Shown one piece after another: positions 27,683-36,348 of a stretch of 64,000 nt of DNA. Within the stretch, counting starts at the first letter, position 1; each line of letters starts with the position of its first letter. The stretch comes from Bacteroidota bacterium (lineage in GTDB: Bacteria; Bacteroidota; Bacteroidia; Chitinophagales; Chitinophagaceae): assembly GCA_947448725.1 (NCBI GenBank), contig CANFOM010000002.1, positions 104,563 to 168,562 on the forward strand. Direction: 5' to 3'. The position numbers and the translations under genes are program-made. The notes under the pieces are model-generated. The model did not search any database, had not been told where the DNA came from, and was given only the letters and a program-made list of their open reading frames with translations.

Positions 27683-28120
27683 ATGAAAATAAACTGGGGG
27701 TATCGAATATTTATAGTGTACTTTTTATTTGTAATTGGTATTTTAACGCTTTCCTATAAGTCGTCACAGCAAAAATTTGACTTAGTGCAACAGGATTATT
27801 ATGGAGCTGAACTAAAATATCAAACAGTCATTGATGCTTCTAGAAGAGCCAATGCATTAGGGGGTGAATTAAAATTAACATTAAAAGATAACAAGTTGCT
27901 AGTAGCATTTCCAGCTGAATTGGGAAAAGAGGAATTGACAGGGGAGGCTAATTTGTATTGTATTGCTGATGAAAAAAGAGATCTAACTAAAAAGATACTA
28001 ACTGGTAATGGCCAATTAGAAATTGAATTATTGACTACTACAAAAGGTAATTATACTTTAAAATTATCGGTTGAACAGAAAGGGGTATCCTATTATTTCG
28101 AAAAAAAGGTAAACCTATAA
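27683..28120 (+). CDS. ccoH: FixH/CcoH family protein
   Basis: Single-pass membrane protein of 145 residues: one N-terminal helix (about 7-24, IFIVYFLFVIGILTLSY) and a periplasmic beta-sandwich domain. The LVQQDYYGAELKYQ segment just after the helix is the conserved FixH feature. CcoH takes part in late assembly or stability of cbb3 oxidase. Gaps of 10 bases upstream and 2 bases downstream place it inside the operon. Confidence 0.9.
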   Translation: MKINWGYRIFIVYFLFVIGILTLSYKSSQQKFDLVQQDYYGAELKYQTVIDASRRANALGGELKLTLKDNKLLVAFPAELGKEELTGEANLYCIADEKRDLTKKILTGNGQLEIELLTTTKGNYTLKLSVEQKGVSYYFEKKVNL

Positions 28121-28122
28121 AG

Positions 28123-28839
28123 ATGAGCATACAGGCTATTTTTGAGATTGGATTTTTGATGGGTATATTGGGCAGCGCTCATTGCATTGGAATGTGTGGA
28201 CCATTGGTTTTAGCATTACCTATGGGACAAAAAACTAAGGTTCAAAAATGGGTGGCGCTCTTTTTGTATCATTTTGGTAAAATAAGTAGCTATGGTTTAT
28301 TGGGTATTATTTTTGGTTTATTCGGAAGTCAATTGCCTTTAACAGGTGTGCAAGAAAATTTATCTATCGTGATAGGTGTAATTATGTTAATTTATGTTTT
28401 TTATATTTTTGTAATTAAGCCAAAGCAAAAAAAAGGTTTTTTACAATTTAATTATTTATACAAAAGCATTACAAATAAATTAGGGCTATTGTTTAAAAGT
28501 CAAAATAGGTTTGCTTTTTATTTAATTGGGTTTCTAAATGGCTTATTGCCTTGTGGAATGGTTTATTTGGCATTGACTTCGGCATTGGCCACTCAAAATG
28601 TAATACAAGGAGGGTTGCTCATGTCATTTTTTGGATTGGGAACTGTGCCAGCATTAATCATGGTGGCGTTAGGAGGACAGTATTTTGGTATTGTTTTTAG
28701 GCAAAAGGTACAATCACTTTTACCTCTATTTATTTTTAGTATGGGATTGCTACTAATTTTAAGAGGCATGAATTTGGGAATACCTTTTATTAGCCCTCAT
28801 TTAGGTATAGGAATCAATGCGATGCATTGTCATAATTAA
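28123..28839 (+). CDS. TauE/SafE (UreH-like) family membrane protein of the cbb3 cluster
   Basis: Polytopic membrane protein of 238 residues with about six helices. The N-terminal GSAHCIGMCGPLVLAL segment with paired cysteines is diagnostic of the sulfite-exporter/UreH-like family that recurs at the end of cco operons. The second half has a similar NGLLPCGMVYLAL motif, reflecting internal two-fold symmetry. A role in copper handling or thiol chemistry for oxidase assembly is probable but not proven. The chain ends in a short histidine- and cysteine-containing tail (NAMHCHN), which could bind metal. Confidence 0.85.
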   Translation: MSIQAIFEIGFLMGILGSAHCIGMCGPLVLALPMGQKTKVQKWVALFLYHFGKISSYGLLGIIFGLFGSQLPLTGVQENLSIVIGVIMLIYVFYIFVIKPKQKKGFLQFNYLYKSITNKLGLLFKSQNRFAFYLIGFLNGLLPCGMVYLALTSALATQNVIQGGLLMSFFGLGTVPALIMVALGGQYFGIVFRQKVQSLLPLFIFSMGLLLILRGMNLGIPFISPHLGIGINAMHCHN

Positions 28840-28845
28840 TTGGGT

Positions 28846-29217
28846 ATGAATAAAGAAATTGTACTTCAGGAAATAGAATCATTAGTAAGGTCAATGGACT
28901 TTATACAAGAGGAGCAAGCTTTTATTAAAAGAAAGCTTAGTAGCCTTTTAGAGAACATAGTAATGCATGATTTTATAGAATGGGCGGAGGATTTACAATT
29001 GCAAATCATTAATAGAGAAACTGCTATAAAATTATTAAAAAGTGATATAGTAGTATTAAGAAATAAAACAAAATCCAATAAGTCGATAAATAATATCGTA
29101 GAGGCAACCTTAATTATTGATTTTAAGAAATATAAGCAACAGGTGGTTTACTTGGAGAATGAGTTTATGACCTGGAAAAACGATGTCAATGAACGTTTTG
29201 AAGCTACCCCTATTTAG
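28846..29217 (+). CDS. Small coiled-coil protein at the end of the cco operon, unknown function
   Basis: I do not recognise a family. The 123-residue protein is highly helical, with long stretches of heptad-like leucine/isoleucine spacing, no signal peptide and no membrane segment. The frame is open from a TTG at 28840 directly after the previous stop, but the ATG at 28846 is the more likely start. It is 6 bases from the TauE/SafE gene and so is probably co-transcribed with the oxidase genes. It converges with the Crp/Fnr-type regulator at 29250. Confidence 0.65.
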   Translation: MNKEIVLQEIESLVRSMDFIQEEQAFIKRKLSSLLENIVMHDFIEWAEDLQLQIINRETAIKLLKSDIVVLRNKTKSNKSINNIVEATLIIDFKKYKQQVVYLENEFMTWKNDVNERFEATPI

Positions 29218-29249
29218 ATTATAAATTTCTAGCAAATGGTTTAGGTAGC

Positions 29250-30311
29250 TTAATTAAACAAGTTGGCTAATTTTTTTTCATCAAGAATTGCAATTTTTCC
29301 TTCTTTTATTTCAATTAATTTCTCTGATTTAAAATCACTTAGCGTTCTTATTAAACTTTCTGTAGCGGTACCAGCGATATTGGCTAAATCTTCTCTTGAT
29401 ATAGAAATTGAAAAATTTCCAGCATCCCCTTCTTTAGAATACTTCTTTTTTAATGTAAGTAAAGCGTCGGCGACTCTTTTTCTTAAGCTATGGTAGGCCA
29501 ATGCCACCAATTGTTGCTCTTTTTCGGCTATATTATTTGCCAATAGTTTAATTACTTTTAAAGCCACTTCTTGATTATGAGTAAGCAAGTGTTCAAATTC
29601 CTTTCTTGGGATTACTCTTATAGAAGACTCTTCTAAAGTTTCGGCAAATTCCTCATAAACTGCATTTTCTATGAGTGGGATATGTCCAAAAAAGTCACCA
29701 GGGGATAATAAGCCAGTTATTAATTCTTTACCACCATCGCTGGTTTTGTACACTTTAATTTTCCCGGTTTCAATATAATAAAGCTTATTGGGGTGCTGTC
29801 CTTCGGAATAGATTATTTGTTTTTTCTTATAATCGATGATATCATGTGATTCCAATGCTTTGTGCATTTCATCTTTATTGCCTAACTCGGAAATAATTTG
29901 GTACCATGCTTCAATGCCTCGGCCACCAGCATTTTGTTGAATCTTTACTTTTTCAATACGAGCACGAATGGCATTGATTAATTCTGAATCAGAAAAAGGT
30001 TTGGTAATATAATCATCGGCGCCCATTTCCATGCCTTTACGTAAATCATTTCTTTCGCTTTTGGCGCTTAGGAAAATAAATGGAATATGTTGTAGATCGG
30101 CGTTTTTACTTAAAATTTGGAATACGCCATAGCCATCTAATACCGGCATCATAATATCACATATAATTAAATCAGGAGGGTTGGCCATAGCCATTTCAAC
30201 GCCAATTTTTCCATTTTCCGCAGTATGCACATCGTAATTTGCTAAAGTTAAAATTTCTGCAGTATTTTCTCTTAATGCTTCATTGTCTTCAATTAGTAAA
30301 ATTTTTTCCAT
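29250..30311 (-). CDS. Response regulator fused to a Crp/Fnr-type transcription factor (REC-cNMP-HTH)
   Basis: A 353-residue cytoplasmic protein with three parts. A CheY-like receiver (1-125) has acidic residues E8/D9, phospho-acceptor Asp52 in CDIMMPVLDG and Lys104 in YITKPF. A cyclic-nucleotide-binding-like barrel spans about 150-265. A Crp-type winged helix (about 270-353) has recognition helix TATESLIRTLSDF. In that helix E318 and R322 align with the two Fnr/Crp residues that read the GA of the half-site. The barrel shows no Fnr-style cysteine cluster. The gene lies 14 bases after the kinase gene, so they form a two-component pair. The target is plausibly the TGAT-N4-ATCA sites before ccoI and ccoS. 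Confidence 0.9.
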   Translation of the reverse strand: MEKILLIEDNEALRENTAEILTLANYDVHTAENGKIGVEMAMANPPDLIICDIMMPVLDGYGVFQILSKNADLQHIPFIFLSAKSERNDLRKGMEMGADDYITKPFSDSELINAIRARIEKVKIQQNAGGRGIEAWYQIISELGNKDEMHKALESHDIIDYKKKQIIYSEGQHPNKLYYIETGKIKVYKTSDGGKELITGLLSPGDFFGHIPLIENAVYEEFAETLEESSIRVIPRKEFEHLLTHNQEVALKVIKLLANNIAEKEQQLVALAYHSLRKRVADALLTLKKKYSKEGDAGNFSISISREDLANIAGTATESLIRTLSDFKSEKLIEIKEGKIAILDEKKLANLFN

Positions 30312-30325
30312 AAGAAGTATATTAT

Positions 30326-31603
30326 TTATTCAAAATTATTTACAATTTTAGTAGGTAGTTGTATTTCAAAAGTGCTTCCTTTTTCAAATTCGCTATGGTA
30401 TTTTATAGTTCCTTTTAAAATTTCAATGTATCTACCTACAATATGAAGTCCGAGTCCTGTTCCTTGTATATTGGTCACATTGGTGGCTCTAAAAAATCTT
30501 TCAAATAAGTGAATTTGGTCGCTTGCTGGAATACCAATGCCTTTATCTGTAATTTTTATACTAGTGGTATTTAGAGAAACGTCTGTTTCAATTAAAATGG
30601 TTGAATTTTCGGGGGAGAATTTAATAGCATTAGAAATAAGGTTAATCATCACATGCTTAAGTAAGTTGCTATCGGTATAAGTGTTATCTAAACCTTGGTG
30701 CATGTATTGAAAACTTTGCCCAGTTTTAAGTAGAACAGACATTTCATTTATTATATCATTAAAAAAAGCAGTGATTTTAAATTCTTCAGATTTTACATCC
30801 ACTTTACCCTCTTCAATTTTACCTAAGGATAGAAACTCGTTTAAGATATCCGTAAGTGTTTTGACTGAAGATTTAATTCGGTCGATATGCTTGTCTCTTT
30901 TGTGTTGTTCTTCGGTAGAAATGTATTTAGAAAGCAAGGAGATGGAAGAAAGTATAGTACTTAAAGGAGTTCTAAATTCATGAGAAGCCATAGAAACGAA
31001 TCTTGATTTTAGGTCGTTCACTTCTTTTTCTTTTTCTAAGGAAAGTGTCAACTCTTCTTTGGATGCTTTTAAGGCGTTTAATGTAGCTTGTAGCTCATTG
31101 GTTCTTGTATCTACAGTTGCTTCTAAATTGGCATTTAGTTTTCTCATTTCTTCGTTCACTAATTCCATTTCGGCTTGTTGTAGCACTATCTTTTCTTCGC
31201 TCAATTTTCTTTTAGATATGTCGGCGATATAGGCGATAGCAAATTGTTCCTCACCGGTTTTAAAATGTCCCAAACTAATTTCAACAGGAAATTCTGACCC
31301 ATCTTTTCTTTTAGCTGAAAGGGTCATGCCCAATCCCATGGTTCTCGCTTTGGGTTGTTCTATATAGTGATCTCGGTAGCCCACATGTTTGTGGTGATAT
31401 CGTTGAGGAATTAATTGTTCCAATAATTGCCCCACCATGCTGTCATTAGTATAGGCAAATAGGGTATTGGCATAATCATTAGCCATTATAATTACGCCAT
31501 GCTTGTCTACCACTATAATAGCCATAGAGGCAGAATTGAATAAAGCTTCGAATTTGATATCGTTGCTAGAGCTTGTTGATTCTTTATTTGGCATAATAGA
31601 CAA
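30326..31603 (-). CDS. PAS-domain sensor histidine kinase
   Basis: A 425-residue soluble kinase with no membrane segment. An N-terminal PAS domain (about 16-132) has the FixL-like stretch LIPQRYHHKHVGY and RKDGSEFPVEIS. A coiled coil (about 135-198) links it to the HisKA domain with SHEFRTPL (phospho-His208) and to the HATPase domain with N box NLISNAIKF, G1 DKGIGIP and G2 GTGLGL. His73 aligns with the heme-ligating histidine of FixL, but many PAS kinases without heme also have a histidine here, so heme is only a possibility. It is the first gene of an operon with the REC-Crp regulator and faces the cbb3 genes. Confidence 0.92.
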   Translation of the reverse strand: MSIMPNKESTSSSNDIKFEALFNSASMAIIVVDKHGVIIMANDYANTLFAYTNDSMVGQLLEQLIPQRYHHKHVGYRDHYIEQPKARTMGLGMTLSAKRKDGSEFPVEISLGHFKTGEEQFAIAYIADISKRKLSEEKIVLQQAEMELVNEEMRKLNANLEATVDTRTNELQATLNALKASKEELTLSLEKEKEVNDLKSRFVSMASHEFRTPLSTILSSISLLSKYISTEEQHKRDKHIDRIKSSVKTLTDILNEFLSLGKIEEGKVDVKSEEFKITAFFNDIINEMSVLLKTGQSFQYMHQGLDNTYTDSNLLKHVMINLISNAIKFSPENSTILIETDVSLNTTSIKITDKGIGIPASDQIHLFERFFRATNVTNIQGTGLGLHIVGRYIEILKGTIKYHSEFEKGSTFEIQLPTKIVNNFE

Positions 31604-31993
31604 CTAAATAATAACCATCCTCAATTTACCATTTTTTTCTCTATTTGACTGATATCTAATTAATTAGATTATTAAATAGGTAATCATTTGTTTCAAGATT
31701 TTTAATAATTAAAATATAATACTTAAACACAATCAATTTATAAACATTAAGAAAATATAAATATGAATTAAAATTGCATTTGTTATTAAATAATTTATAA
31801 TTTAGCATTATTAATAAAGATATAAAAAAACATTATATATTGTGAAATTTAATAAAACATTGAAAAACAAGTATTTATGTATAAAATGAAAAAATTTACA
31901 AATTAACAAGGGTTACATAATTCCCAAAAAAGTATAAATTAGTATATAATAAGTCATATTTAATTAATTATAATATAAAATAAACCACACCCT
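31604..31993. other. A+T-rich divergent intergenic region
   Basis: A 390-bp gap between the kinase gene and the porin gene, very A+T-rich. No open frame, tRNA-like fold or terminator is visible. It must contain divergent promoters for both units. The only clear structure is the palindrome at 31654-31669 near the kinase side. The porin side has a run of TATAAT/AATATAA-like sequence but no clean TAnnTTTG element. Confidence 0.6.
31654..31669. repeat. 16-bp perfect palindrome upstream of the kinase gene
   Basis: ATCTAATTAATTAGAT is a perfect palindrome 51-66 bases before the kinase start codon. It could be an operator for the two-component operon. In such A+T-rich DNA a chance palindrome is not excluded. 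It does not match the TGAT-N4-ATCA pattern of the cco sites. Confidence 0.35.
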
Positions 31994-33013
31994 ATGAAAA
32001 AAACAATGTCATTATTATTAGTCCTTACATTAACAATGGAATCAATGGCTCAAGTGGATTCTTCAAAAGTGACTGCACCCGCACCAAGTAATTCTACTAC
32101 GTTTACTTATTATGTTGATGGGTATTATAAAAGCGATTTTGCAAGTAAGGCGGAAAACAATAAAACAAGCTTTACCAATTCAAACAATGCATTAAAACTA
32201 GGGATGGCTTCATTTAAGGTCGATCAAGTAATGGGCAAATTTGGTGCCACCTTAGATTTAGGAGTTGGTAAAAGAGTCGAAGAGTTTTCATACAATGACA
32301 ATGGAGTAGCTACCATCTTCAAACAAGCTTTTATAAGTTATGCTCCAAATTCAACGATAAAGTTTACCGCAGGTAAATGGGCTACGCATGTTGGATTTGA
32401 ATTATTAGATGCCTATTCTAATAGAAACTATAGCATGAGTTATGGTTTTTCTTACGGACCTTTCTTTCATACTGGTCTTAGAGCTGATATCGCATTAGGT
32501 GGTAAATCTGCCATGATGATAGGTGTTGCACAACCAACCGATTTTGTAAGTTCTTCTTCCCCCGATAAAATGATCATTGCCCAATTTAGTACTGGAACCA
32601 AAGATGATAAGTTGAAAGCTTTTTTGAATTATCAAGGAGGCAAAGACAAATCTCAATTTGATCTAGTATTAAATGGAGTGGTGACCAGTCAAATTGCAGT
32701 CAATTATGATGGGACCGTTGCTAATATAGCTGGTGCTAATTGGAGCAGTAATGCCTTATATGTAAACTATGATCCAAGCGCAAAAATTGGATTTACCTGG
32801 AGAACTGAATTTTTTGATGATACAAAAAGTGCTGTTGGTGTAGGTACTTCTATTTTTCAAAATACATTTTCTGCCAATATTCATTTTGCCAAGTTAACCT
32901 TGATTCCCGAATTAAGATTTGACAATGCAAAAGACAAAATATTCTTAAATAATAATAGCAATTTAAATCAATACGGAGGAAACTTCTTATTGGCTGCTGT
33001 ATACAAATTTTAA
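31994..33013 (+). CDS. Outer-membrane beta-barrel porin (OmpL-like)
   Basis: A 339-residue secreted protein with a signal peptide (about 1-19, ending SMAQ) and alternating hydrophobic/polar residues typical of a transmembrane barrel. It ends in phenylalanine (LAAVYKF), the usual outer-membrane C-terminal residue. Features such as FTYYVDGYYKSDF near the start and the GKWATHVGFELLDAYSNRNYSMSYGFSYGP segment resemble the putative porin family bbp2. The ammonium transporter starts 38 bases downstream, so this barrel may let ammonium or another small nitrogen compound cross the outer membrane. That pairing is inferred from gene order. Confidence 0.78.
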   Translation: MKKTMSLLLVLTLTMESMAQVDSSKVTAPAPSNSTTFTYYVDGYYKSDFASKAENNKTSFTNSNNALKLGMASFKVDQVMGKFGATLDLGVGKRVEEFSYNDNGVATIFKQAFISYAPNSTIKFTAGKWATHVGFELLDAYSNRNYSMSYGFSYGPFFHTGLRADIALGGKSAMMIGVAQPTDFVSSSSPDKMIIAQFSTGTKDDKLKAFLNYQGGKDKSQFDLVLNGVVTSQIAVNYDGTVANIAGANWSSNALYVNYDPSAKIGFTWRTEFFDDTKSAVGVGTSIFQNTFSANIHFAKLTLIPELRFDNAKDKIFLNNNSNLNQYGGNFLLAAVYKF

Positions 33014-33051
33014 ATAATCCTAAATATTCTTAACCAATAAAAAACACGCTT

Positions 33052-34614
33052 ATGTTTACTTCAACACTGGGTCATTTAAAGGAAATGGTGATGCGACGTT
33101 CTAAGCCAACTGCAATTGTGTATCACTTAACTAGAAAAGAAAAAATAAAATTAGGTTTTACTATTTTTTCTGGTAAGGTTTTGGCAGTTACTTTATTAGT
33201 GGCTTTAATGAAAATAATTCCTTCTTTATTAGCAACACCAGCACATGCTGCAGAAACTTATACTGCACATGAGTTAGTTACTTTTAATTCATTAAATACG
33301 GTTTGGGTATTAGTGTCTGCCTTTTTAGTGTTTGCTATGCAAGCAGGGTTTGTAATGTTAGAAGCTGGATTTGCCCGTTCCAAAGAAACGGTAAACGTTT
33401 TAATGGAATGTATTTTTGATACAGCACTTTGTGGAATGTTATTTTGGGCTATTGGTTATGCATTTATGTTTAGCCATGGTAATGGTTTTATTGGTCAAAA
33501 TTGGTATTTCTTAATAGGAGCACCAGATACTTATGAAGCAACAGGTATTCCAATTTTAGCACATTGGATTTTTCAATTTGCATTTGCCGATACTACTTCA
33601 ACAATTACTTCTGGTGCCATGATTGGTCGTACAAGTTTTAGAGGAGACATATTATATAGTATTGGTGTAACAGGGTTCATATATCCAATTATTGGACATT
33701 GGGCTTGGGGTCCAGATGGTTGGTTGGCATTAATGGGCACACCAGGCCATTTATTCCCAGAATTGGGTCAAGGGTTTAGAGATTTTGCTGGTTCGACAGT
33801 GGTACATACTATTGGAGGTTTTATTTCTTTAGCAGGTGCTATTGTATTGGGACCAAGAATTGGTAGAATATTTTTAAGAGATGATAAAGAAAAAGGAGGA
33901 TTACAACCCTCTAATAACTTGCCCATGGCAACTGTTGGGGCTTTCATTTTATGGTTTGGTTGGTATGGATTTAATCCAGGTAGTACTTTAAGTGCAATGG
34001 ACGGTCAAGGTATTGGTCGTATCGCAGCTAACACTACATTAGCAGCTTGTGCAGCTTCATTGTCTGCAATGGCGCTTCCATTGTGGTTTGGCCCAAACAA
34101 AGGTAAATTTGATTTAGCATTTACAATTAATGGGTTGTTAGCAGGATTAGTAGCTATCACTTGTCCATGTTATTGGGTATCTCCATTGGGTGCTATCTTA
34201 ATTGGTTTAATTGCAGGTATATTTTTATATATTTCTACATTATTATTAGAGCATTATAGAATAGATGATCCAGTAGGTGCAGTTCCAGTACATGGTATCA
34301 ATGGTATTTGGGGAACACTTTCTTTAGGTCTATTTGCAACCGGTCAATTTGGAGCAACTGGTCCAACAGGAGCAGATAATTCAGCACCAGTAAAAGGCTT
34401 CTTTTATGGAGGTGGATGGGATGTGTTTAAAGCGCAATTTATTGGAAGTGCCACAATTACTATTGCCACTTTTGTGGTAGCATTAATTTTAATGTGGGTA
34501 ATCAATAAATTACCACATCCTTGGAAATTAAGAGTAGAAGCCGAAGCGGAAACTAATCCAGGTGGATTGGATATGTTTGAGCACGGAGTTTCTGCCTACC
34601 ATACACAAGAATAG
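33052..34614 (+). CDS. amt: Ammonium transporter, Amt family (copy 2, porin-linked)
   Basis: Inner-membrane ammonium channel of 520 residues. An N-terminal extension (about 1-68) includes a hydrophobic segment ending in TPAHAAE that looks like a cleavable signal, after an unusual basic stretch. The Amt core follows: FAMQAGFVMLEAGFARSKE, the conserved aspartate and first pore histidine in RDFAGSTVVHTIGG, and the second in VPVHGINGIWG. Its sequence is clearly distant from copy 1 at 4344-5708 (for example FAMQAGF in place of FIMTPGL), so it is not a recent duplicate. It is coupled to a porin gene and ends at a strong terminator. No PII gene is adjacent. Confidence 0.93.
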   Translation: MFTSTLGHLKEMVMRRSKPTAIVYHLTRKEKIKLGFTIFSGKVLAVTLLVALMKIIPSLLATPAHAAETYTAHELVTFNSLNTVWVLVSAFLVFAMQAGFVMLEAGFARSKETVNVLMECIFDTALCGMLFWAIGYAFMFSHGNGFIGQNWYFLIGAPDTYEATGIPILAHWIFQFAFADTTSTITSGAMIGRTSFRGDILYSIGVTGFIYPIIGHWAWGPDGWLALMGTPGHLFPELGQGFRDFAGSTVVHTIGGFISLAGAIVLGPRIGRIFLRDDKEKGGLQPSNNLPMATVGAFILWFGWYGFNPGSTLSAMDGQGIGRIAANTTLAACAASLSAMALPLWFGPNKGKFDLAFTINGLLAGLVAITCPCYWVSPLGAILIGLIAGIFLYISTLLLEHYRIDDPVGAVPVHGINGIWGTLSLGLFATGQFGATGPTGADNSAPVKGFFYGGGWDVFKAQFIGSATITIATFVVALILMWVINKLPHPWKLRVEAEAETNPGGLDMFEHGVSAYHTQE

Positions 34615-34669
34615 GTTAATCGTTTTTTATAGTTCAAGGTTTATTGGTTTTAAGCAAGCAATCGTTATC

Positions 34670-34701
34670 AGGGCCCCATTTCTATGGGGCCCTCTTTTTT
34701 T
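34670..34701 (+). terminator. Rho-independent terminator after amt copy 2
   Basis: AGGGCCCCAT (34670-34679) pairs with ATGGGGCCCT (34684-34693) around a 4-base loop, followed by CTTTTTTT. It closes the porin-amt unit and touches the stop codon of the convergent M28 peptidase gene. Confidence 0.93.
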
Positions 34702-36169
34702 AATCTTTCCAACGCCATTCTCCAGCAATGATTAATGGTTCTTTCAATTTATTTTTAATTAAGAAGTTTTTAGTTTCTTCATCTGTGAAATGTTTTGACT
34801 TAATTTCAGCAGCGTCTGCGATGCCATACAATAACATCGAGCCAAAGCGAACAGTATTTTTCATTCCGCTTTCTTCTACTAAGCTAAATACATCACAATC
34901 GGCATGGTAGCAAGGTCCAGCATTTTTCGGCAAACCTCCACCGGCAGCTCCGCCAGTAGGAACACCTTGTAACATAAAGGGTTGGTTATCGCTGTGCAAG
35001 CCAGCGCCAACTCTAAACATATTAGTAAAAGAAGTATCAATCGAATGTGCAATAGCACCAATGCCACTAATTAAATCTTTACTATCTTCTGCACTCGTTG
35101 AATATCCTTTAGGATCATTGGTCATATCAAAGTTGAGCATGTATCTAATTTGGTCAATACTTTTATTTTTGATAGCATCATTTACATAAGCTCTTGAACC
35201 CAATAAGCCTTCTTCTTCTCCCATAAACATTACAAATTCAACTGTTCTTGCAGGATTTAATTTTAATTTAATAAAAGTACGTGCCATATCTAATACAGAA
35301 AAGGAGCCAATACCATTATCAATAGCACCGGTAGCTAAATCCCAGCTATCCAAGTGACCGCCAATGACTATTTTTTCATTAGGTATAGATTTTCCAGTAA
35401 TAGTAGCAACGACATTTCTTGCTTTAATCATACCAGAAAAATTATTCATAGTGATATGACTAAATAATTTTCCATTAGCAAGTTGATCTCTTAAAGCAAG
35501 ACCATCTTCTTTACCCACACATATGGCGGGGATAGGAATTAATTTTCCTGTAACTGAAGCTGTCCCTGTTAACAAAACACCTTTGTCTGCGGTGTTGATT
35601 ATAATCATTCCTTTGGCACCATACTTAGTAGCCAATGCTGTTTTTTCGGAACGGTGTAAGGAAGGAGTTCCTGCTTTTGAGTTAGGAAGTACACCTAAAT
35701 ACACTAAAGCAATTTTGCCTTTTACTTTATCAGGGTTCGCTAAATAATCATCTTCAACGCCATTGCCCATATCTACTACTTCTAAGCTAACATCTGCATT
35801 TACGGGCGAATGAGCCAATGTCACGGATTTAATATCTTTTTGATGCTGTAAGTCTGCTCCTATGGTTACATGAATTTTACCACGACTCCAGCTTTCTACT
35901 TCAAAAGGTTGAAAACGCAAATTAGTAAAGCCATAAGATTTTAATAAATCAAAAGCATATTGTTCGGCTTTATTGCCATTAGAGGAACCTGTTAAACGAT
36001 GTCCAATGGTTTCGGATGAAATTTTAAGCGAATTGTAAGCATTAGAATTGGTTGAAACTTCCGTATTGATGTTGTTGAAAATGGTATTCCAACTAGGGTT
36101 AATTTGGGCTTTTACATTGTTGCCAGCTAGTAAAAGGAGTAACCCAAGGGCTAAACTTGTATTTTTCAT
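34700..36169 (-). CDS. Secreted M28-family zinc metallopeptidase with PA domain
   Basis: A 489-residue exported aminopeptidase-like enzyme with a signal peptide (about 1-22, ending VKAQ). A protease-associated domain (about 110-240) interrupts the chain before the M28 core. The two-zinc site is visible as GGHLDSWDLATGAIDNG (His and bridging Asp), the catalytic glutamate and zinc ligand in MGEEEGLLG, NFDMTND, and a late histidine in CYHADCDV. Such enzymes release N-terminal residues from peptides in the periplasm or outside the cell. It stands alone, with its stop codon overlapping the amt terminator of the opposite strand. Confidence 0.9.
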   Translation of the reverse strand: MKNTSLALGLLLLLAGNNVKAQINPSWNTIFNNINTEVSTNSNAYNSLKISSETIGHRLTGSSNGNKAEQYAFDLLKSYGFTNLRFQPFEVESWSRGKIHVTIGADLQHQKDIKSVTLAHSPVNADVSLEVVDMGNGVEDDYLANPDKVKGKIALVYLGVLPNSKAGTPSLHRSEKTALATKYGAKGMIIINTADKGVLLTGTASVTGKLIPIPAICVGKEDGLALRDQLANGKLFSHITMNNFSGMIKARNVVATITGKSIPNEKIVIGGHLDSWDLATGAIDNGIGSFSVLDMARTFIKLKLNPARTVEFVMFMGEEEGLLGSRAYVNDAIKNKSIDQIRYMLNFDMTNDPKGYSTSAEDSKDLISGIGAIAHSIDTSFTNMFRVGAGLHSDNQPFMLQGVPTGGAAGGGLPKNAGPCYHADCDVFSLVEESGMKNTVRFGSMLLYGIADAAEIKSKHFTDEETKNFLIKNKLKEPLIIAGEWRWKD

Positions 36170-36348
36170 ATGAATTTAATTAGACTACTAATTTATCCAA
36201 AATAAATCAAATGGGAGGGATCTTTTTACCAGCGGCAGTGGAAAAGAAGGCTCAATGGAGGGGTAAAAAGCTAAATAAGCTGTACTTTTAACAAGACAAA
36301 TTTGTCAATCTAAGGTGCAATACCAAGCACTTGCTTAAATCAATTTTT

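Noticed and set aside
30326..31603. Firm call of a heme-binding FixL
   Set aside because: A histidine aligns with the heme ligand, but similar histidines occur in many non-heme PAS domains and the regulatory arginine is not kept.
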